Assembly: GCA_036262055.1 (NCBI GenBank)
Contig: DATAJP010000002.1
Coordinates: 950,177-1,014,176, forward strand
Length of the DNA stretch: 64,000 nt
Origin: Ignavibacteria bacterium
Lineage (GTDB): Bacteria; Bacteroidota; Ignavibacteria; Tepidaquicellales; Tepidaquicellaceae
Reading direction: 5' to 3'
A program made the position numbers and the translations under genes. Below the pieces are notes generated by a model. That model saw nothing but the letters and a program-made list of their open reading frames with translations. It did not search any database and was not told where the DNA came from. Below are positions 46,662 to 56,500 of the stretch, in pieces. Each line of letters opens with the position of its first letter. The first letter of the stretch is position 1.

Positions 46662-47774
46662 ATGAAAAACTTTATTTATTCCGCAGTAATAATTTTCACT
46701 CTTATTTTTATGGGGAACATTTTTTCATGTTCACAGCCAAAAAACACAGACCGGCTAAATGCTATCTTAGATTCCGCAATGGCAAATGCCAATATCCCGG
46801 GATTGATGGTATCAATTGTTTGCGGTGATTTCAAATGGGAGCAGACACGCGGATATAGTGATTTCAATAACAAAACCCCGATGGATTTAAATAAAGTTTA
46901 TAGAATCGGGAGCATTACAAAAACTTTTACCATCACTGCTGTATTTCAGCTTATCGATGAAGGAAAGCTTTCGCTTGATGATAAGATTAATCAATATTTG
47001 GATGGAATACCGAACGGGGATAAAATAACGATAAGGCAGCTTATGAACATGACATCGGGATTATATAATTATTCCGAGTCAAAAGATTTTTCTGATACTT
47101 TGAAATCTAATCCCGGAAAACAATGGACTCCCGATGATGCTCTTGCAATGGCTTTCAAGTATCCTGTATATTTTGAACCCGGAACCGGCTTTCATTATTC
47201 AAATACAAACACAATTGTTTTAGGCAAGCTTCTTGAAAAGCTCACGGGAAAAACCGTTGCAGAAAATATCACCGAACGAATAATAAAACCGCTTGGACTT
47301 AAAAATACTTATGTAGTAAATAAAACCACGATGCCTGCAGAGTATATTCACGGTCACAGTGAAAGCTTCACTAATCCCAAAGAATATTATGATGTATCCG
47401 AAGTTTATAATTCCTCTCTCGCTGGCGCAGCGGGAAACATTGTTTCCAACATCAATGATTTAAATATATATATTCGAGCTCTTGCAAAAGGCAAGTTAAT
47501 TTCCGCGAAAAGCCAGGCAGAAAGAATTCAATGGACTCCGCTTGATAAGGATGACCCAAATTCGCAATATGGATTGGGAATGGCAAATTTTTTCGGAGGC
47601 TATTACGGACATAATGGAGGTATTCCCGGATTTGTAGATATTGCCGTTTATTCACCGGAAAAAGACTGTTCTATTGTTATGATGTATAATATATTTACAA
47701 TGTTTGGCAATCAACTCCCAAATCCTTTTCCTGATGCAGTCGCAAAACAATTGCTTGCGGCAATAGGCAAATAA
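46662..47774 (+). CDS. Serine hydrolase lipoprotein, class C beta-lactamase fold (tandem copy 2)
   Basis: 370 residues. Unlike the other copies, its signal ends in a lipobox-like IFSC (C23), so it is probably lipidated. SxxK is S84-I-T-K87 in RIGSITKTFT, the Tyr motif is HYSNTNTIVLG, and HNGGIPGF is kept. A SIVCGDFKWEQTRGYSDF block aligns closely with copies 1 and 3. It lies 10 bp before copy 3, so the two are likely cotranscribed. Confidence 0.9.
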   Translation: MKNFIYSAVIIFTLIFMGNIFSCSQPKNTDRLNAILDSAMANANIPGLMVSIVCGDFKWEQTRGYSDFNNKTPMDLNKVYRIGSITKTFTITAVFQLIDEGKLSLDDKINQYLDGIPNGDKITIRQLMNMTSGLYNYSESKDFSDTLKSNPGKQWTPDDALAMAFKYPVYFEPGTGFHYSNTNTIVLGKLLEKLTGKTVAENITERIIKPLGLKNTYVVNKTTMPAEYIHGHSESFTNPKEYYDVSEVYNSSLAGAAGNIVSNINDLNIYIRALAKGKLISAKSQAERIQWTPLDKDDPNSQYGLGMANFFGGYYGHNGGIPGFVDIAVYSPEKDCSIVMMYNIFTMFGNQLPNPFPDAVAKQLLAAIGK

Positions 47775-47784
47775 AAAAATACTC

Positions 47785-48885
47785 ATGAAAAAAATAGTAT
47801 TTGTGTTAAACTTTTTTCTGTTGGTTTTATTTTTAAATGTCACCCAGGTATCTTCCCAGACAATTACCGAAAAGCTAGATGCATTGACTGATTCCGTATT
47901 GGCAAATTCCACTCTTCCCGGTATGATAGTTTCGGTTGTATGCGGAGATTTCAAGTATGAAAAAGCAAAGGGATATGCAGATGTTCTAAACAAAATTCCC
48001 ATGACGCTTGATAAAACATTCAGAGCAGGTAGCATGACAAAAACTTTTACGGTAACAGTGCTTATGCAGCTAGTCGATGAAGGTAAGGTATCTCTTGATG
48101 AAACAATCAGCAAATATTTTTCAGGGATTCCAAACGGAGATAAAATTACTATCAGGATGCTTGCCGGAATGACAAGCGGATTACCTAACTATTCTGTTTC
48201 AAAAGATTTTGCAGATACTTTAAATAATAATCCTCATAAAAAATGGACAAGTGATGATGCGCTTGAAATGGCATTCAAAAACCCTGTTAATTTTGAACCC
48301 GGAACGAATTATGATTATTGTAATACTAATACAATAATAATAGGAAAACTTATTGAAAAGCTTACAGGAAAATCACTTAGAGAAAACACATATGAAAGAA
48401 TCATAAACCCTCTCGGATTGAGAAACACATATATCCCTGAAAGTTATCAAATACCGGGAGACTATGCGCACGGCTATGATAAAAAAGATAATGCGGTTCT
48501 TGTTGATGTTACCGAAACATATGACCCTTCATGGGGTGGCGCAGCGGGTAACATAGTTTCCAATGTTCACGATTTAAATATTTATATCCGGGCTCTTGTA
48601 AAAGGACAGCTTCATTCATCGCAGATGCTGGCAGAAAGAATGAAATGGAATTCCTTTGATATGGATAACCCTATGGAAAAATATGGATTAGGAATGTTTA
48701 TTGCCAATGATAAGTATATCGGGCACGATGGTGGGATTCCCGGTTTCAGCAACATAACAGTCTATTCACCGGAAAAAGATTGTTCAATGATTATAGTATA
48801 TAATGAATATACTCTTTATGCAGGCCTCAAAAATCCCGTTCCTAACTTTTTAGTTGAACCGATAGACAATATCATTAATAAATAA
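47785..48885 (+). CDS. Exported serine hydrolase, class C beta-lactamase fold (tandem copy 3)
   Basis: 366 residues with a Sec signal ending near VSSQ. SxxK is S83-M-T-K86 (RAGSMTKTFT). The tyrosine motif reads YDYCNTNT where others have HYSNTNT, and the late triad is HDGGIPGF rather than HNGGIPGF. Both changes sit at the active site, suggesting altered specificity. Copy 4 starts 9 bp downstream. Confidence 0.9.
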   Translation: MKKIVFVLNFFLLVLFLNVTQVSSQTITEKLDALTDSVLANSTLPGMIVSVVCGDFKYEKAKGYADVLNKIPMTLDKTFRAGSMTKTFTVTVLMQLVDEGKVSLDETISKYFSGIPNGDKITIRMLAGMTSGLPNYSVSKDFADTLNNNPHKKWTSDDALEMAFKNPVNFEPGTNYDYCNTNTIIIGKLIEKLTGKSLRENTYERIINPLGLRNTYIPESYQIPGDYAHGYDKKDNAVLVDVTETYDPSWGGAAGNIVSNVHDLNIYIRALVKGQLHSSQMLAERMKWNSFDMDNPMEKYGLGMFIANDKYIGHDGGIPGFSNITVYSPEKDCSMIIVYNEYTLYAGLKNPVPNFLVEPIDNIINK

Positions 48886-48894
48886 AAAAAAATT

Positions 48895-49974
48895 ATGAAA
48901 AAACTTTTCCTCACAATTGTAATTTTATTTTTTAGTATTTCAGTTGTTTCTGCACAAACGCTTACAGATAAAATTGATGCTGTTGCTGATTCCGTTATGG
49001 CGAATACCAATCTTCCGGGAATGATAATATCGGTTGTTTGCGGTGATTTCACTTATGAAAAAGCAAGAGGATATGCCGATGTTATGAATCAGCAGCCGAT
49101 GACTCTCGGTAAAACTTACAGAATCGGCAGCGTTACAAAAACATTTACCATTACAGCTCTGCTTCAGCTTGTTGATGAAGGCAAGTTAAAGCTTGATGAC
49201 CCGATAAGCAAGTTTTTTCCTGATTTTCCAAACGGAGATAATATAACCGTAAGGATGCTGGCAAATATGACAAGCGGCATTTATAACTTTACCGAGACAG
49301 AAGAATTTAATGATACATTGGAAAATCGCCCATTAAAAAAATGGACTGAAGAAGACGCTCTTGAGCTTGCCATAAAATATCCACCGTATTTTGCGCCCGG
49401 AACTGATTTTCATTATTCCAATACCAATACAATTATGATTGGAATGATTATTGAAAAATTAACAGGCAACAGTCTTGCTGATGAAATCAACAAAAGAATA
49501 ATTGCTCCTCTTGGCTTAAAAAACACCGTAATACCAACTAACCAATACATTCCCGGAGATTATTCTCACGGTTATAATGCAGGGGATTCGCTTGTTCTTC
49601 CATATGATGACAACACGACAAAATATGACCCTTCATGGGCAGGCGCTGCAGGAGACATAATTTCAAACATCGAGGATATTAAAGTTTATATAAAAGCACT
49701 TGGCAGCGGCTCTATGATTTCAAAAGAAATGCAGAATGAAAGATTGAAATGGGCTGCATCGCTGATGGGCGGTCAAATGGGATACGGGCTTGGAATTTTT
49801 AAAGTTCGGGATAACTATTACGGACATAACGGAGGCATTCCCGGTTTTACAAATTTAAGCGTATATTCTCCTGAAAAAAATTGTTCTGTCATCGTAATGT
49901 ATAATGTGCAGATTAGTAATTTATCACCTGATAGGCTGGCACTGAGAATTATTGACATAATGAACGGTCAATAA
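48895..49974 (+). CDS. Exported serine hydrolase, class C beta-lactamase fold (tandem copy 4)
   Basis: 359 residues. The signal peptide ends at VVSAQ. S79-V-T-K82 (RIGSVTKTFT), HYSNTNTIMIGMI and HNGGIPGF are intact. It shares the long blocks of the other copies but is shorter between the catalytic motifs. It ends the tandem array; a convergent leftward small membrane-protein gene follows after 18 bp. As with the siblings, the substrate is not known. Confidence 0.9.
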   Translation: MKKLFLTIVILFFSISVVSAQTLTDKIDAVADSVMANTNLPGMIISVVCGDFTYEKARGYADVMNQQPMTLGKTYRIGSVTKTFTITALLQLVDEGKLKLDDPISKFFPDFPNGDNITVRMLANMTSGIYNFTETEEFNDTLENRPLKKWTEEDALELAIKYPPYFAPGTDFHYSNTNTIMIGMIIEKLTGNSLADEINKRIIAPLGLKNTVIPTNQYIPGDYSHGYNAGDSLVLPYDDNTTKYDPSWAGAAGDIISNIEDIKVYIKALGSGSMISKEMQNERLKWAASLMGGQMGYGLGIFKVRDNYYGHNGGIPGFTNLSVYSPEKNCSVIVMYNVQISNLSPDRLALRIIDIMNGQ

Positions 49975-49992
49975 ATTAACAGGCCAAAATCA

Positions 49993-50175
49993 TTAATCGT
50001 TCTTCAGAACTTTTATCATCAGCATTATTAACCCGAAGCTTACAACGATAAACGTTGATGCAATTACTAAATCTGATTTAAGCTCATCACTGAAGCTGAC
50101 CGGGACATTGAGCAGAAAGAACAAGCCAACTACAGTGATGACAAACGCAGGTATTACAAAAATTAATGTTCTCAT
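49993..50175 (-). CDS. Small two-helix membrane protein
   Basis: 60 residues: helix one FVIPAFVITVVGLFFLL, a short acidic loop, helix two VIASTFIVVSFGLIMLMI. A Shine-Dalgarno TAGGAG lies about 7 bases before ATG, unlike most genes here. Last gene of the leftward stress-like operon. Function unknown. Confidence 0.6.
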   Translation of the reverse strand: MRTLIFVIPAFVITVVGLFFLLNVPVSFSDELKSDLVIASTFIVVSFGLIMLMIKVLKND

Positions 50176-50202
50176 TTTTTTCTCCTATAAAATGATTATA
50201 AA

Positions 50203-50367
50203 TTAGTTTTTAAACATTCGTATTATCAAAGCGATAACCGCAACTATTGCTATGACGATTATTATCCCGACCCAGATGCCTGCTTTAAAAATATCACCGA
50301 TGAGTTCGCAGCCCGGATAACAAAGCGCGCTTAAAAATAAAATTGTGTATAATATTAGTCTGTTCAT
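50203..50367 (-). CDS. Small membrane (lipo)protein, 54 residues
   Basis: The ATG at 50367 is preferred over the upstream in-frame one (50421), because the latter lies inside the previous gene and adds a charged stretch before the signal. MNRLILYTILFLSALCYPGC looks like a lipobox signal with C20, then a single helix from WVGIIIVIAIVAVIALII. Tiny proteins of this pattern (CELIGDIFKAG then WVG) are common in Bacteroidota. Function unknown. Confidence 0.6.
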   Translation of the reverse strand: MNRLILYTILFLSALCYPGCELIGDIFKAGIWVGIIIVIAIVAVIALIIRMFKN

Positions 50368-50371
50368 TTTT

Positions 50372-50836
50372 TTAATTTCCCGATTTAATTTTTTGATTAT
50401 GTCTGTTTTCTGCTTCTTCAATTGAATGTGATTCTGTTATATGAACTTCCTTTCCATATAACTTCGAAAGTTTTATGTAATGAGATTTTAATGTCTGCAA
50501 ATCTTTTTCATTTAAATCTTCTGCATCAATGAGACGGTTGCTTGCGCCGTTTATTGCCGCAATTATTTCATTCAATTTGAGCTGTACTGCAAGCGAATCT
50601 TTATTTTGAGTCCTCTGAATTAAAAATACCATAAGAAAAGTAATTATTGTCGTGCCGGTATTTATTACTAATTGCCATGTTTCGGAAAATCCGAACATTG
50701 GTCCTGTTAAAGCCCATACAATTACTATTGATAAGGCTAAAATAAATGCTGTAGTTCCTCCGCTAAACTTAGTTAGCATAACGGCAACTTTTTCAAAAAA
50801 ATTATCACCTTTTTTAATTGTTGAATTCTTAGCCAT
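50372..50836 (-). CDS. Low-affinity iron permease family membrane protein (PF04120-like)
   Basis: 154 residues. Two helices (TTAFILALSIVIVWALTGPM and LVINTGTTIITFLMVFLIQ) precede the family-typical QRTQNKDSLAVQLKLNEIIA and a soluble tail. Iron transport is only the family name; activity in bacteria is not well established. Its start overlaps the dehydrogenase gene by 8 bp, so it is coupled to the stress-like operon. Confidence 0.82.
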   Translation of the reverse strand: MAKNSTIKKGDNFFEKVAVMLTKFSGGTTAFILALSIVIVWALTGPMFGFSETWQLVINTGTTIITFLMVFLIQRTQNKDSLAVQLKLNEIIAAINGASNRLIDAEDLNEKDLQTLKSHYIKLSKLYGKEVHITESHSIEEAENRHNQKIKSGN

Positions 50837-51698
50837 TTACAATTTCCCCTCCGTTTGGATGCAGAATTTGACCTGTCATATAAGTCGAATCATCGGAAGC
50901 CAAAAACACATAGCACGGAGCAACTTCTTCAGGCTGACCCGCCCTTCCCATAGGTGTGTCCGAGCCAAAAGTTGCTACGTGCTTTGGAGGAAAACTTGAA
51001 GGAATCAAAGGCGTCCAAATAGGACCAGGCGCAACACCATTTACACGAATCTTCTTTTGGGCTAAAGATGATGCTAATGAACGGGTGAATGATACAATAG
51101 CACCTTTAGTTGAAGAATAGTCAAGCAAATTAGCGCTGCCCCGGTAAGCTGTTACCGACGTAGTGTTAATTATGGAAGCACCTTCCTCTAAATATTTTAA
51201 AGCAGCTTTCGTAATGTAAAAGTATGAAAATATATTTATTTCAAATGTTTTAATTAACTGCTGATGTGTAATTTTCGTTAAATCTTTTTGCGGAAATTGC
51301 ACGGCAGCATTATTTACTATTATATTCAACTTTCCGAATTTTTTATTAATTCTATCAATTGCTTTTTTACAGAAACTTTCTTCGCGAATGTTGCCTGAAA
51401 TTAATTCGCATCTTTGACCCTCATTTTCAACGTGCTCTTTAGTGATTTTTGCATCTTTGTGTTCATCCAGATAAACAATGCCAATGTCACACCCTTCCTT
51501 TGCAAAAGCAACGGCAACAGCCCTTCCGATTCCGCTGTCACCGCCTGTTATAACCGCAGCTTTGCCCTTAAGCTTACCGCTTCCATGATACTCAGAATTT
51601 TCAAATTCCGGCAAAGGTTTCATCTTTGACTCTATGCCGGGCTGACGTTGCTGAGATTGTGCTGAACGCAGTGTTTTTTTCTTATTCGATTTTTGCAT
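50829..51698 (-). CDS. Short-chain dehydrogenase, GSP39/YhdG type
   Basis: 289 residues. A 40-residue N-terminal extension (QQRQPGIESKMKPLPEFENS) precedes the Rossmann motif VITGGDSGIGRAVAVAF, typical of Bacillus general-stress dehydrogenases. The catalytic Tyr and Lys are in LLDYSSTKGAIVSF, and GQILHPNGGEIVNG closes the protein. Substrates of this group are uncertain. It sits in the operon below a sigma-54-like promoter. Confidence 0.88.
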   Translation of the reverse strand: MQKSNKKKTLRSAQSQQRQPGIESKMKPLPEFENSEYHGSGKLKGKAAVITGGDSGIGRAVAVAFAKEGCDIGIVYLDEHKDAKITKEHVENEGQRCELISGNIREESFCKKAIDRINKKFGKLNIIVNNAAVQFPQKDLTKITHQQLIKTFEINIFSYFYITKAALKYLEEGASIINTTSVTAYRGSANLLDYSSTKGAIVSFTRSLASSLAQKKIRVNGVAPGPIWTPLIPSSFPPKHVATFGSDTPMGRAGQPEEVAPCYVFLASDDSTYMTGQILHPNGGEIVNG

Positions 51699-51717
51699 CT
51701 AACGGAATATTAATCAA

Positions 51718-51873
51718 TTAGTCATCGATAGGATTTCGTCCGCGAATTAACCGAATTAATATTACAACAATTGCAATTACCAATAAAATATGGATATAAC
51801 CGCCCATTGTATTTGACGATACTATACCCAACAGCCAAAGAACCAAAAGTATTATAAATATTGTCCAGAGCAT
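51718..51873 (-). CDS. Lmo0937-like small membrane protein (DUF5670 type)
   Basis: 51 residues, found by reading the reverse strand between two annotated genes. MLWTIFIILLVLWLLGIVSS, then HILLVIAIVVILIRLIRGRN and a short tail. Two tryptophans near the N-terminus, GG in the loop and the basic end fit this small family, which is stress-induced in several bacteria. AGGAG lies 10 bases before ATG. Located between the DUF948-like and dehydrogenase genes. Confidence 0.78.
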   Translation of the reverse strand: MLWTIFIILLVLWLLGIVSSNTMGGYIHILLVIAIVVILIRLIRGRNPIDD

Positions 51874-51897
51874 TTCTTTTTCTCCTATGTTATTTTT

Positions 51898-52335
51898 TTA
51901 ATAAGAACTTGGTTTACTTAAACTTTTTAATTCAAGAGATGGACGCTTCAACTTATGGAAAAATTCCCTAACGCCGCTGCCTATTCCTGATATAATTCTC
52001 ATTCCTTTGTTAATATAATCAGAGCCAAAATTCTGCACCTTATCGACTGTATTCAGTATTTCATATCCTTTCTCTACAACTGCATCCGATAACAATTCTA
52101 CCTTCCGTATTTTCAATTTTACATCGTCAGATATTTCTTTAATATCATCAATTACGTAATTGGCATCGGTTATAAAAGATGAAACAGACATGGAAGTTTT
52201 TTCCACCTCCATTTCAATTTTTTCAACCGAGCTTGTGATACGCTTTAATGAAGATATTAAGTATATAGCGAGTATAATCGCAGTGATGTAGAAAATAATC
52301 TGGAATATAGTAACTATTAAATTGAGAGTGTCCAT
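51898..52335 (-). CDS. DUF948-like membrane/coiled-coil protein
   Basis: 145 residues. One N-terminal membrane helix (IIFYITAIILAIYLISSL) and then a predicted amphipathic coiled coil (ITSSVEKIEMEVEKTSMSV onward). DUF948 and similar proteins are membrane-anchored and often adjacent to ytxH, as here. No enzymatic motif. Member of the leftward stress-like operon. Confidence 0.7.
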   Translation of the reverse strand: MDTLNLIVTIFQIIFYITAIILAIYLISSLKRITSSVEKIEMEVEKTSMSVSSFITDANYVIDDIKEISDDVKLKIRKVELLSDAVVEKGYEILNTVDKVQNFGSDYINKGMRIISGIGSGVREFFHKLKRPSLELKSLSKPSSY

Positions 52336-52363
52336 CTCGATAGCTTTGAAATTAATTTAACAT

Positions 52364-52738
52364 TTATTTCTTCGAATAAAGATAACCCGAATTTACATCT
52401 TCATTAATGTCTGAAATCATTTTACTTCCGTTGTCTTTATTCGATTTCAATAAATGTCCGGCTTTTTTGCTGATTTCTTCAGCCCTTTTTACTGCTTCAT
52501 CAATTATGGTTTCTGCTTTCTTTCTGCCGTCCGTAATCATTTTTGATGCCTTATCTTTTGTTGCCGCAATATAATGCTCAACATCATCCACAATATCGTC
52601 CTTCTTTTCCATAATATCTCTTCGCAGTCTTTTACCGCTTTTTGGTGCATAAAGCAGCGCTATTAAACCGCCGACTACGCCGCCGGTTATTACGCCAAGC
52701 ATAAAGCTTTTTACTGATGATGATTTTTCTTCTAACAT
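52364..52738 (-). CDS. YtxH-domain protein
   Basis: 124 residues. The glycine-rich helix FMLGVITGGVVGGLIALLYA followed by PKSGKRLRRDIMEKKDDIVD is diagnostic of YtxH. The remainder is a long charged helix. Family function is unknown but linked with general stress in Bacillus. ACAGGAGG lies 8 bases before the ATG, a strong Shine-Dalgarno that the housekeeping genes here lack. Second gene of the operon. Confidence 0.85.
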   Translation of the reverse strand: MLEEKSSSVKSFMLGVITGGVVGGLIALLYAPKSGKRLRRDIMEKKDDIVDDVEHYIAATKDKASKMITDGRKKAETIIDEAVKRAEEISKKAGHLLKSNKDNGSKMISDINEDVNSGYLYSKK

Positions 52739-52753
52739 TTTATACCTCCTGTG

Positions 52754-53383
52754 TTAATGCTTTAAATTACAAAATGATTTTATATTCCATTTGCTGTTGG
52801 AATGTAAACTCTTGACCATTATATCATCTTTCGGCTTTGAAAGAAATGACAGCATCTTCCAGATTAAAAAAGATTTTGCCGATGATGACATTGATATTAT
52901 AATACAGCTATTGTTGTTTCTTAAGAGCTCAACAGCTTTTTGTATGTTTTTTTTAATTGTTAATAATTTAAAATAATAGAGACTCTCGTTAAAAATTATT
53001 GTATCGTAGTTTCTTGAACCGTTAAATGAATCAAAGTCAGTGACTTCAAAGACAGGTTTATTTCCAAATCGTTCTCTTGCCATCTTTATTGCCTTTTGTG
53101 AAAAATCAATTCCGTGATAAGAAATTGAATCATGTGTTATGAGTTCATATAATGAACCATTGCCACAACCTACATCAAGCACATTATGTTTTTCATCACC
53201 GGTTTTTGACGAGAGTAATCCGGATAGAATATAATTCCTTGGCTGCTGGTCGACGCTGTCCATTTTTTCTGAGTAATTCTGTTCATACATTTTATCCCAA
53301 AGTTTATTAGTATTGTTAAGGTATTTATTATATACATTAAATATTCCTCTATTTACAATTTGTGCTGTGTTTAGTAAATTCAT
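52754..53383 (-). CDS. Class I SAM-dependent methyltransferase
   Basis: 209 residues. NVLDVGCGNGSLYELI is SAM motif I, FEVTDFDSFNGSRNYDTIIF is in the motif II/III region and IISMSSSAKSFL is late. Substrate unknown. It is the first gene of the leftward block running to 49993 and is preceded by a -24/-12-like promoter on the minus strand. It could be independent of the small membrane proteins, but 15 bp separates it from ytxH. Confidence 0.8.
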   Translation of the reverse strand: MNLLNTAQIVNRGIFNVYNKYLNNTNKLWDKMYEQNYSEKMDSVDQQPRNYILSGLLSSKTGDEKHNVLDVGCGNGSLYELITHDSISYHGIDFSQKAIKMARERFGNKPVFEVTDFDSFNGSRNYDTIIFNESLYYFKLLTIKKNIQKAVELLRNNNSCIIISMSSSAKSFLIWKMLSFLSKPKDDIMVKSLHSNSKWNIKSFCNLKH

Positions 53384-53421
53384 ATTGCTCAGGTTTGAAC
53401 TTCAAATATATTATTATTTTT

Positions 53422-53436
53422 TCAATTATTATGCCA
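53422..53436 (-). promoter_or_regulatory. Candidate sigma-54 promoter for the leftward operon
   Basis: On the minus strand: TGGCAT-AATAA-TTGA, matching TGGCAY-N5-TTGC except the final C. About 40-50 bp before the methyltransferase start. CCATTT-C-AAATGG (53434-53446) overlaps the -24 element and may be an operator. Confidence 0.6.
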
Positions 53437-53496
53437 TTTCAAATGGTGTATTTTGAATTATATTTTAATAAAAATTGTTAAAAATTATTGCATTTC

Positions 53497-53520
53497 TGAC
53501 AAATTTGACTATTTTTGTCA
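53497..53520. promoter_or_regulatory. TGACAAA-N10-TTTGTCA inverted repeat
   Basis: A 7-bp perfect inverted repeat with a 10-base spacer in the divergent region between the methyltransferase operon and the histidine kinase gene, roughly 60-85 bp upstream of the minus-strand -24 box. It may be a regulator site. Its half TGTCAGAAATG on the minus strand resembles the palindrome at 59623. Confidence 0.45.
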
Positions 53521-53540
53521 TAAAAAATTGACCTATTTCA

Positions 53541-56500
53541 ATGATTGTACCTTCAAAATTAAGAAGCTCTTTTAATAAAAATATTTCCGGATTCACGGCA
53601 AGACTGCCGTTAGAAAAATTTATTCCTGCAACATTTTTCGTTTTCCTGCTGTGCATTATAATAATGAGTATAATTATTTATAGAAACATTGATGAATACA
53701 GGACAAACATTAACAGGATAAATCACTCAAATGAAATAATGAAAGAAAATGCAGCTATAGGAATTTCAGCTGCATATCTGCCCGCTCTAAGACGTGAATA
53801 TATAAATTCCGGAAATGGAAAATTTCTTAATAATTATAATTCTCAAAAAGATTCTCTTCTTTCAAAAATCAGCCATATAAAAAAATTAACATCTGCCAAT
53901 CCGGTTCAACAGAATCTGATATGGATTTTAGATTCATTGATTAATTCAAACATACAAATTCTTGATAATTCGATATATCAATACCATCAGAATAACGGAC
54001 TTTCCTTAGCACAGGATGAAATAAATAATCTGATTAGGCATAAGCTGCTTGAAATAGCCGTGGTTACAAAAGCAATTGAAGATGAAGAAGCTCGTTTACT
54101 TCATCAGGAAATGTCAGAGTCGGAAAGAACAAACCGGAACTCACAGATATTTATCATAGCGACGAGTTTGTTTTCTTTTATTATTATTGGATTTTCGTTA
54201 TATGTATCCAACAAGCTAATAAAAAATAAAAATCAGACGGAACGTCTGCTTGTAAAATCATATGATGAGCTTGAAGACAAGGTTGATGAAAGAACTCATG
54301 AGCTAAAAATGTCAAATGAAAAATTAAAAGATGAAATTACGTCGAGAAAAAAAATTGAGGCATCATTAAGAGAGAGCGAAAAACGTTTCAGGACTCTTGC
54401 GGATTCTGCTCCTATTTTAATATGGATGGCAGACGAGGATAAATTATGCAATTACTTTAATAAAATTTGGCTGGACTTTACTGGAAGGTCGCTTGAACAA
54501 GAATTAGGAAATGGATGGGCTGAAGGTGTTCATCCGGATGATTTACAGAGATGCATGGATATGTATACAACTGCATTTGACAGGAGAGAAAAATTTCAAA
54601 TGGAATACCGGTTGAGAAATTATGCCGGTGATTATTGCTGGATATTGCATAAGGGTGTTCCTCTGTATGAAGGGAATGAGTTTATAGGATATATAGGCGG
54701 TTGTATAGATATAAACGAAAGAAAGAAAACTGAACAGTTCCTGAACATACAGTATATAATTTCTAAAATTCTGGCAGAAGAGCATTCGCTTGAGATTGCT
54801 TCAAGGAAAGTGCTTGAAGAAATTTGCCATGCAGTAGGTTGGGATTTCGGAATCTTATGGATTGTTGAAAACGAAAAACTAATAGTGGAAGCGCTCTGGA
54901 GCTCCGATAAAGATGAAAAATTAAAATATTCATTAATGGAAGACCGCAGCCGCGAAATCAATAAAGGCGACGGTCTGCTTGGCAGAGTCTGGGAAAATAA
55001 ATCTGCTTTATGGATTCCTGTTATTCATAAAGAACAACAATTCGTAAGGAAAAATGAAGTTATTGCAATGGGCTGGAATTCAGTATTTGCCACGCCTATT
55101 ATGAATGAAAACGCCGTTATTGCAATTATTGAATTTTTTAATAAAGACATATCCACTCCTAACAAGGAAATGATTAACGTGCTTGAGGCAATCGGCAGGC
55201 AAATAGGAAATTATATCGAAAGAAAAAAAGCTGAAGAACAGCTTAATTCATATCATGAGGACCTGGAAGGAAAAGTCAAAGAAAGAACTATTGAGCTTGC
55301 CAATACATTGCAAAAGTTAATAAGTGAGATTGATGAAAAGGAAAAAATCCAGAACAGGCTGAAATTATTTGCGCATGCCGTAAGGGGCATTAAGGAATGT
55401 ATTTACATAACAGACCTTAAGAATAATGTAATTTTCGTAAACAGCGCATTTGAAAAAATTTATGGATATTCGGAAGAAGAAACTAAAGGAAAAGAAATTC
55501 CTATTCTAACTGCAAAACATATTTCCGATGAAAAAAGGAATGAAATCCTTCAAGGCACTATGAAGGGCGGTTGGAAAGGCGATTTTTTAACAACAAGAAA
55601 AGATAACTCTGAGTTTTATGTTTCTCTATCGACAACAACTATCAAAAATGATGAAGGTGATATAGAGGCGATTATAGGCATATGCCAGGACGTAACGGAG
55701 AATAAGCAGAATCAAGAACTGATAAATAAACGTTATAGTCTTTTAAATCTGTTAAATGATGTAATGAAGGTTACAAATAAAACGTTTAACTTGAATGAAG
55801 CAATTCAACATGCTGTTAATAAAGTCTGCCAATATACAACCTGGGATATAGGTCATTGTTATTTATCTAAGAATAATCAACTGGAATCTTGTGCAATATG
55901 GAATGAAGATTTGAACCCGGTTTACAACGAGTTTAAAGTTCTGACAAGGGACATAATTTTTCAAAGTGGTGAAGGACTGCCGGGGGCAACTTTAGAAACC
56001 GGAAAACCTTTTTGGATAAAGATAGATGATTTAATCGACATTAATAAATATAAACGGGCGAAGTTAGCAAAATCTGCAGGATTATCAACCGGCATATGGG
56101 TACCTATTATTAAACAAAATGAAACTGTTGGTGTTCTGGAATTCTTTAAGAAAGACAAATATAATCTTGATAATGAAATGCTTGAATGCCTCGTAAATAT
56201 TGGCTTGGAAATAGGAAGCGTGCTTGAAAGAGATGAAATTATAACAAAAATCAGAGAGAGTGAAAAATTGCTTATTGATGCTCAGCATATTGCCAAACTT
56301 GGAAGCTGGGAATGGGATGTTCAAAACAATACGGTTTCTTGGTCAAGCGAACTTTATGAAATTTATGAACGTAAGCCCGAAGACATTGATTTGGACTATG
56401 AGTCATTCCTATCGGTTAATCATCCTGACGACGTAGAATATACAAAACAAATTATCGGCAAAGCATATCTTGACAAAGAACCGTTCGATTATTTTCATAG

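Noticed and set aside
50368-50421. Longer start for the 54-residue membrane protein
   Set aside because: It lies in the previous coding sequence and puts a charged stretch in front of the signal-like segment.
53503-53540. TTGACT-like sigma-70 promoter for the histidine kinase
   Set aside because: The -10 region is not convincing at a sensible spacing and AT-rich DNA gives many such matches.
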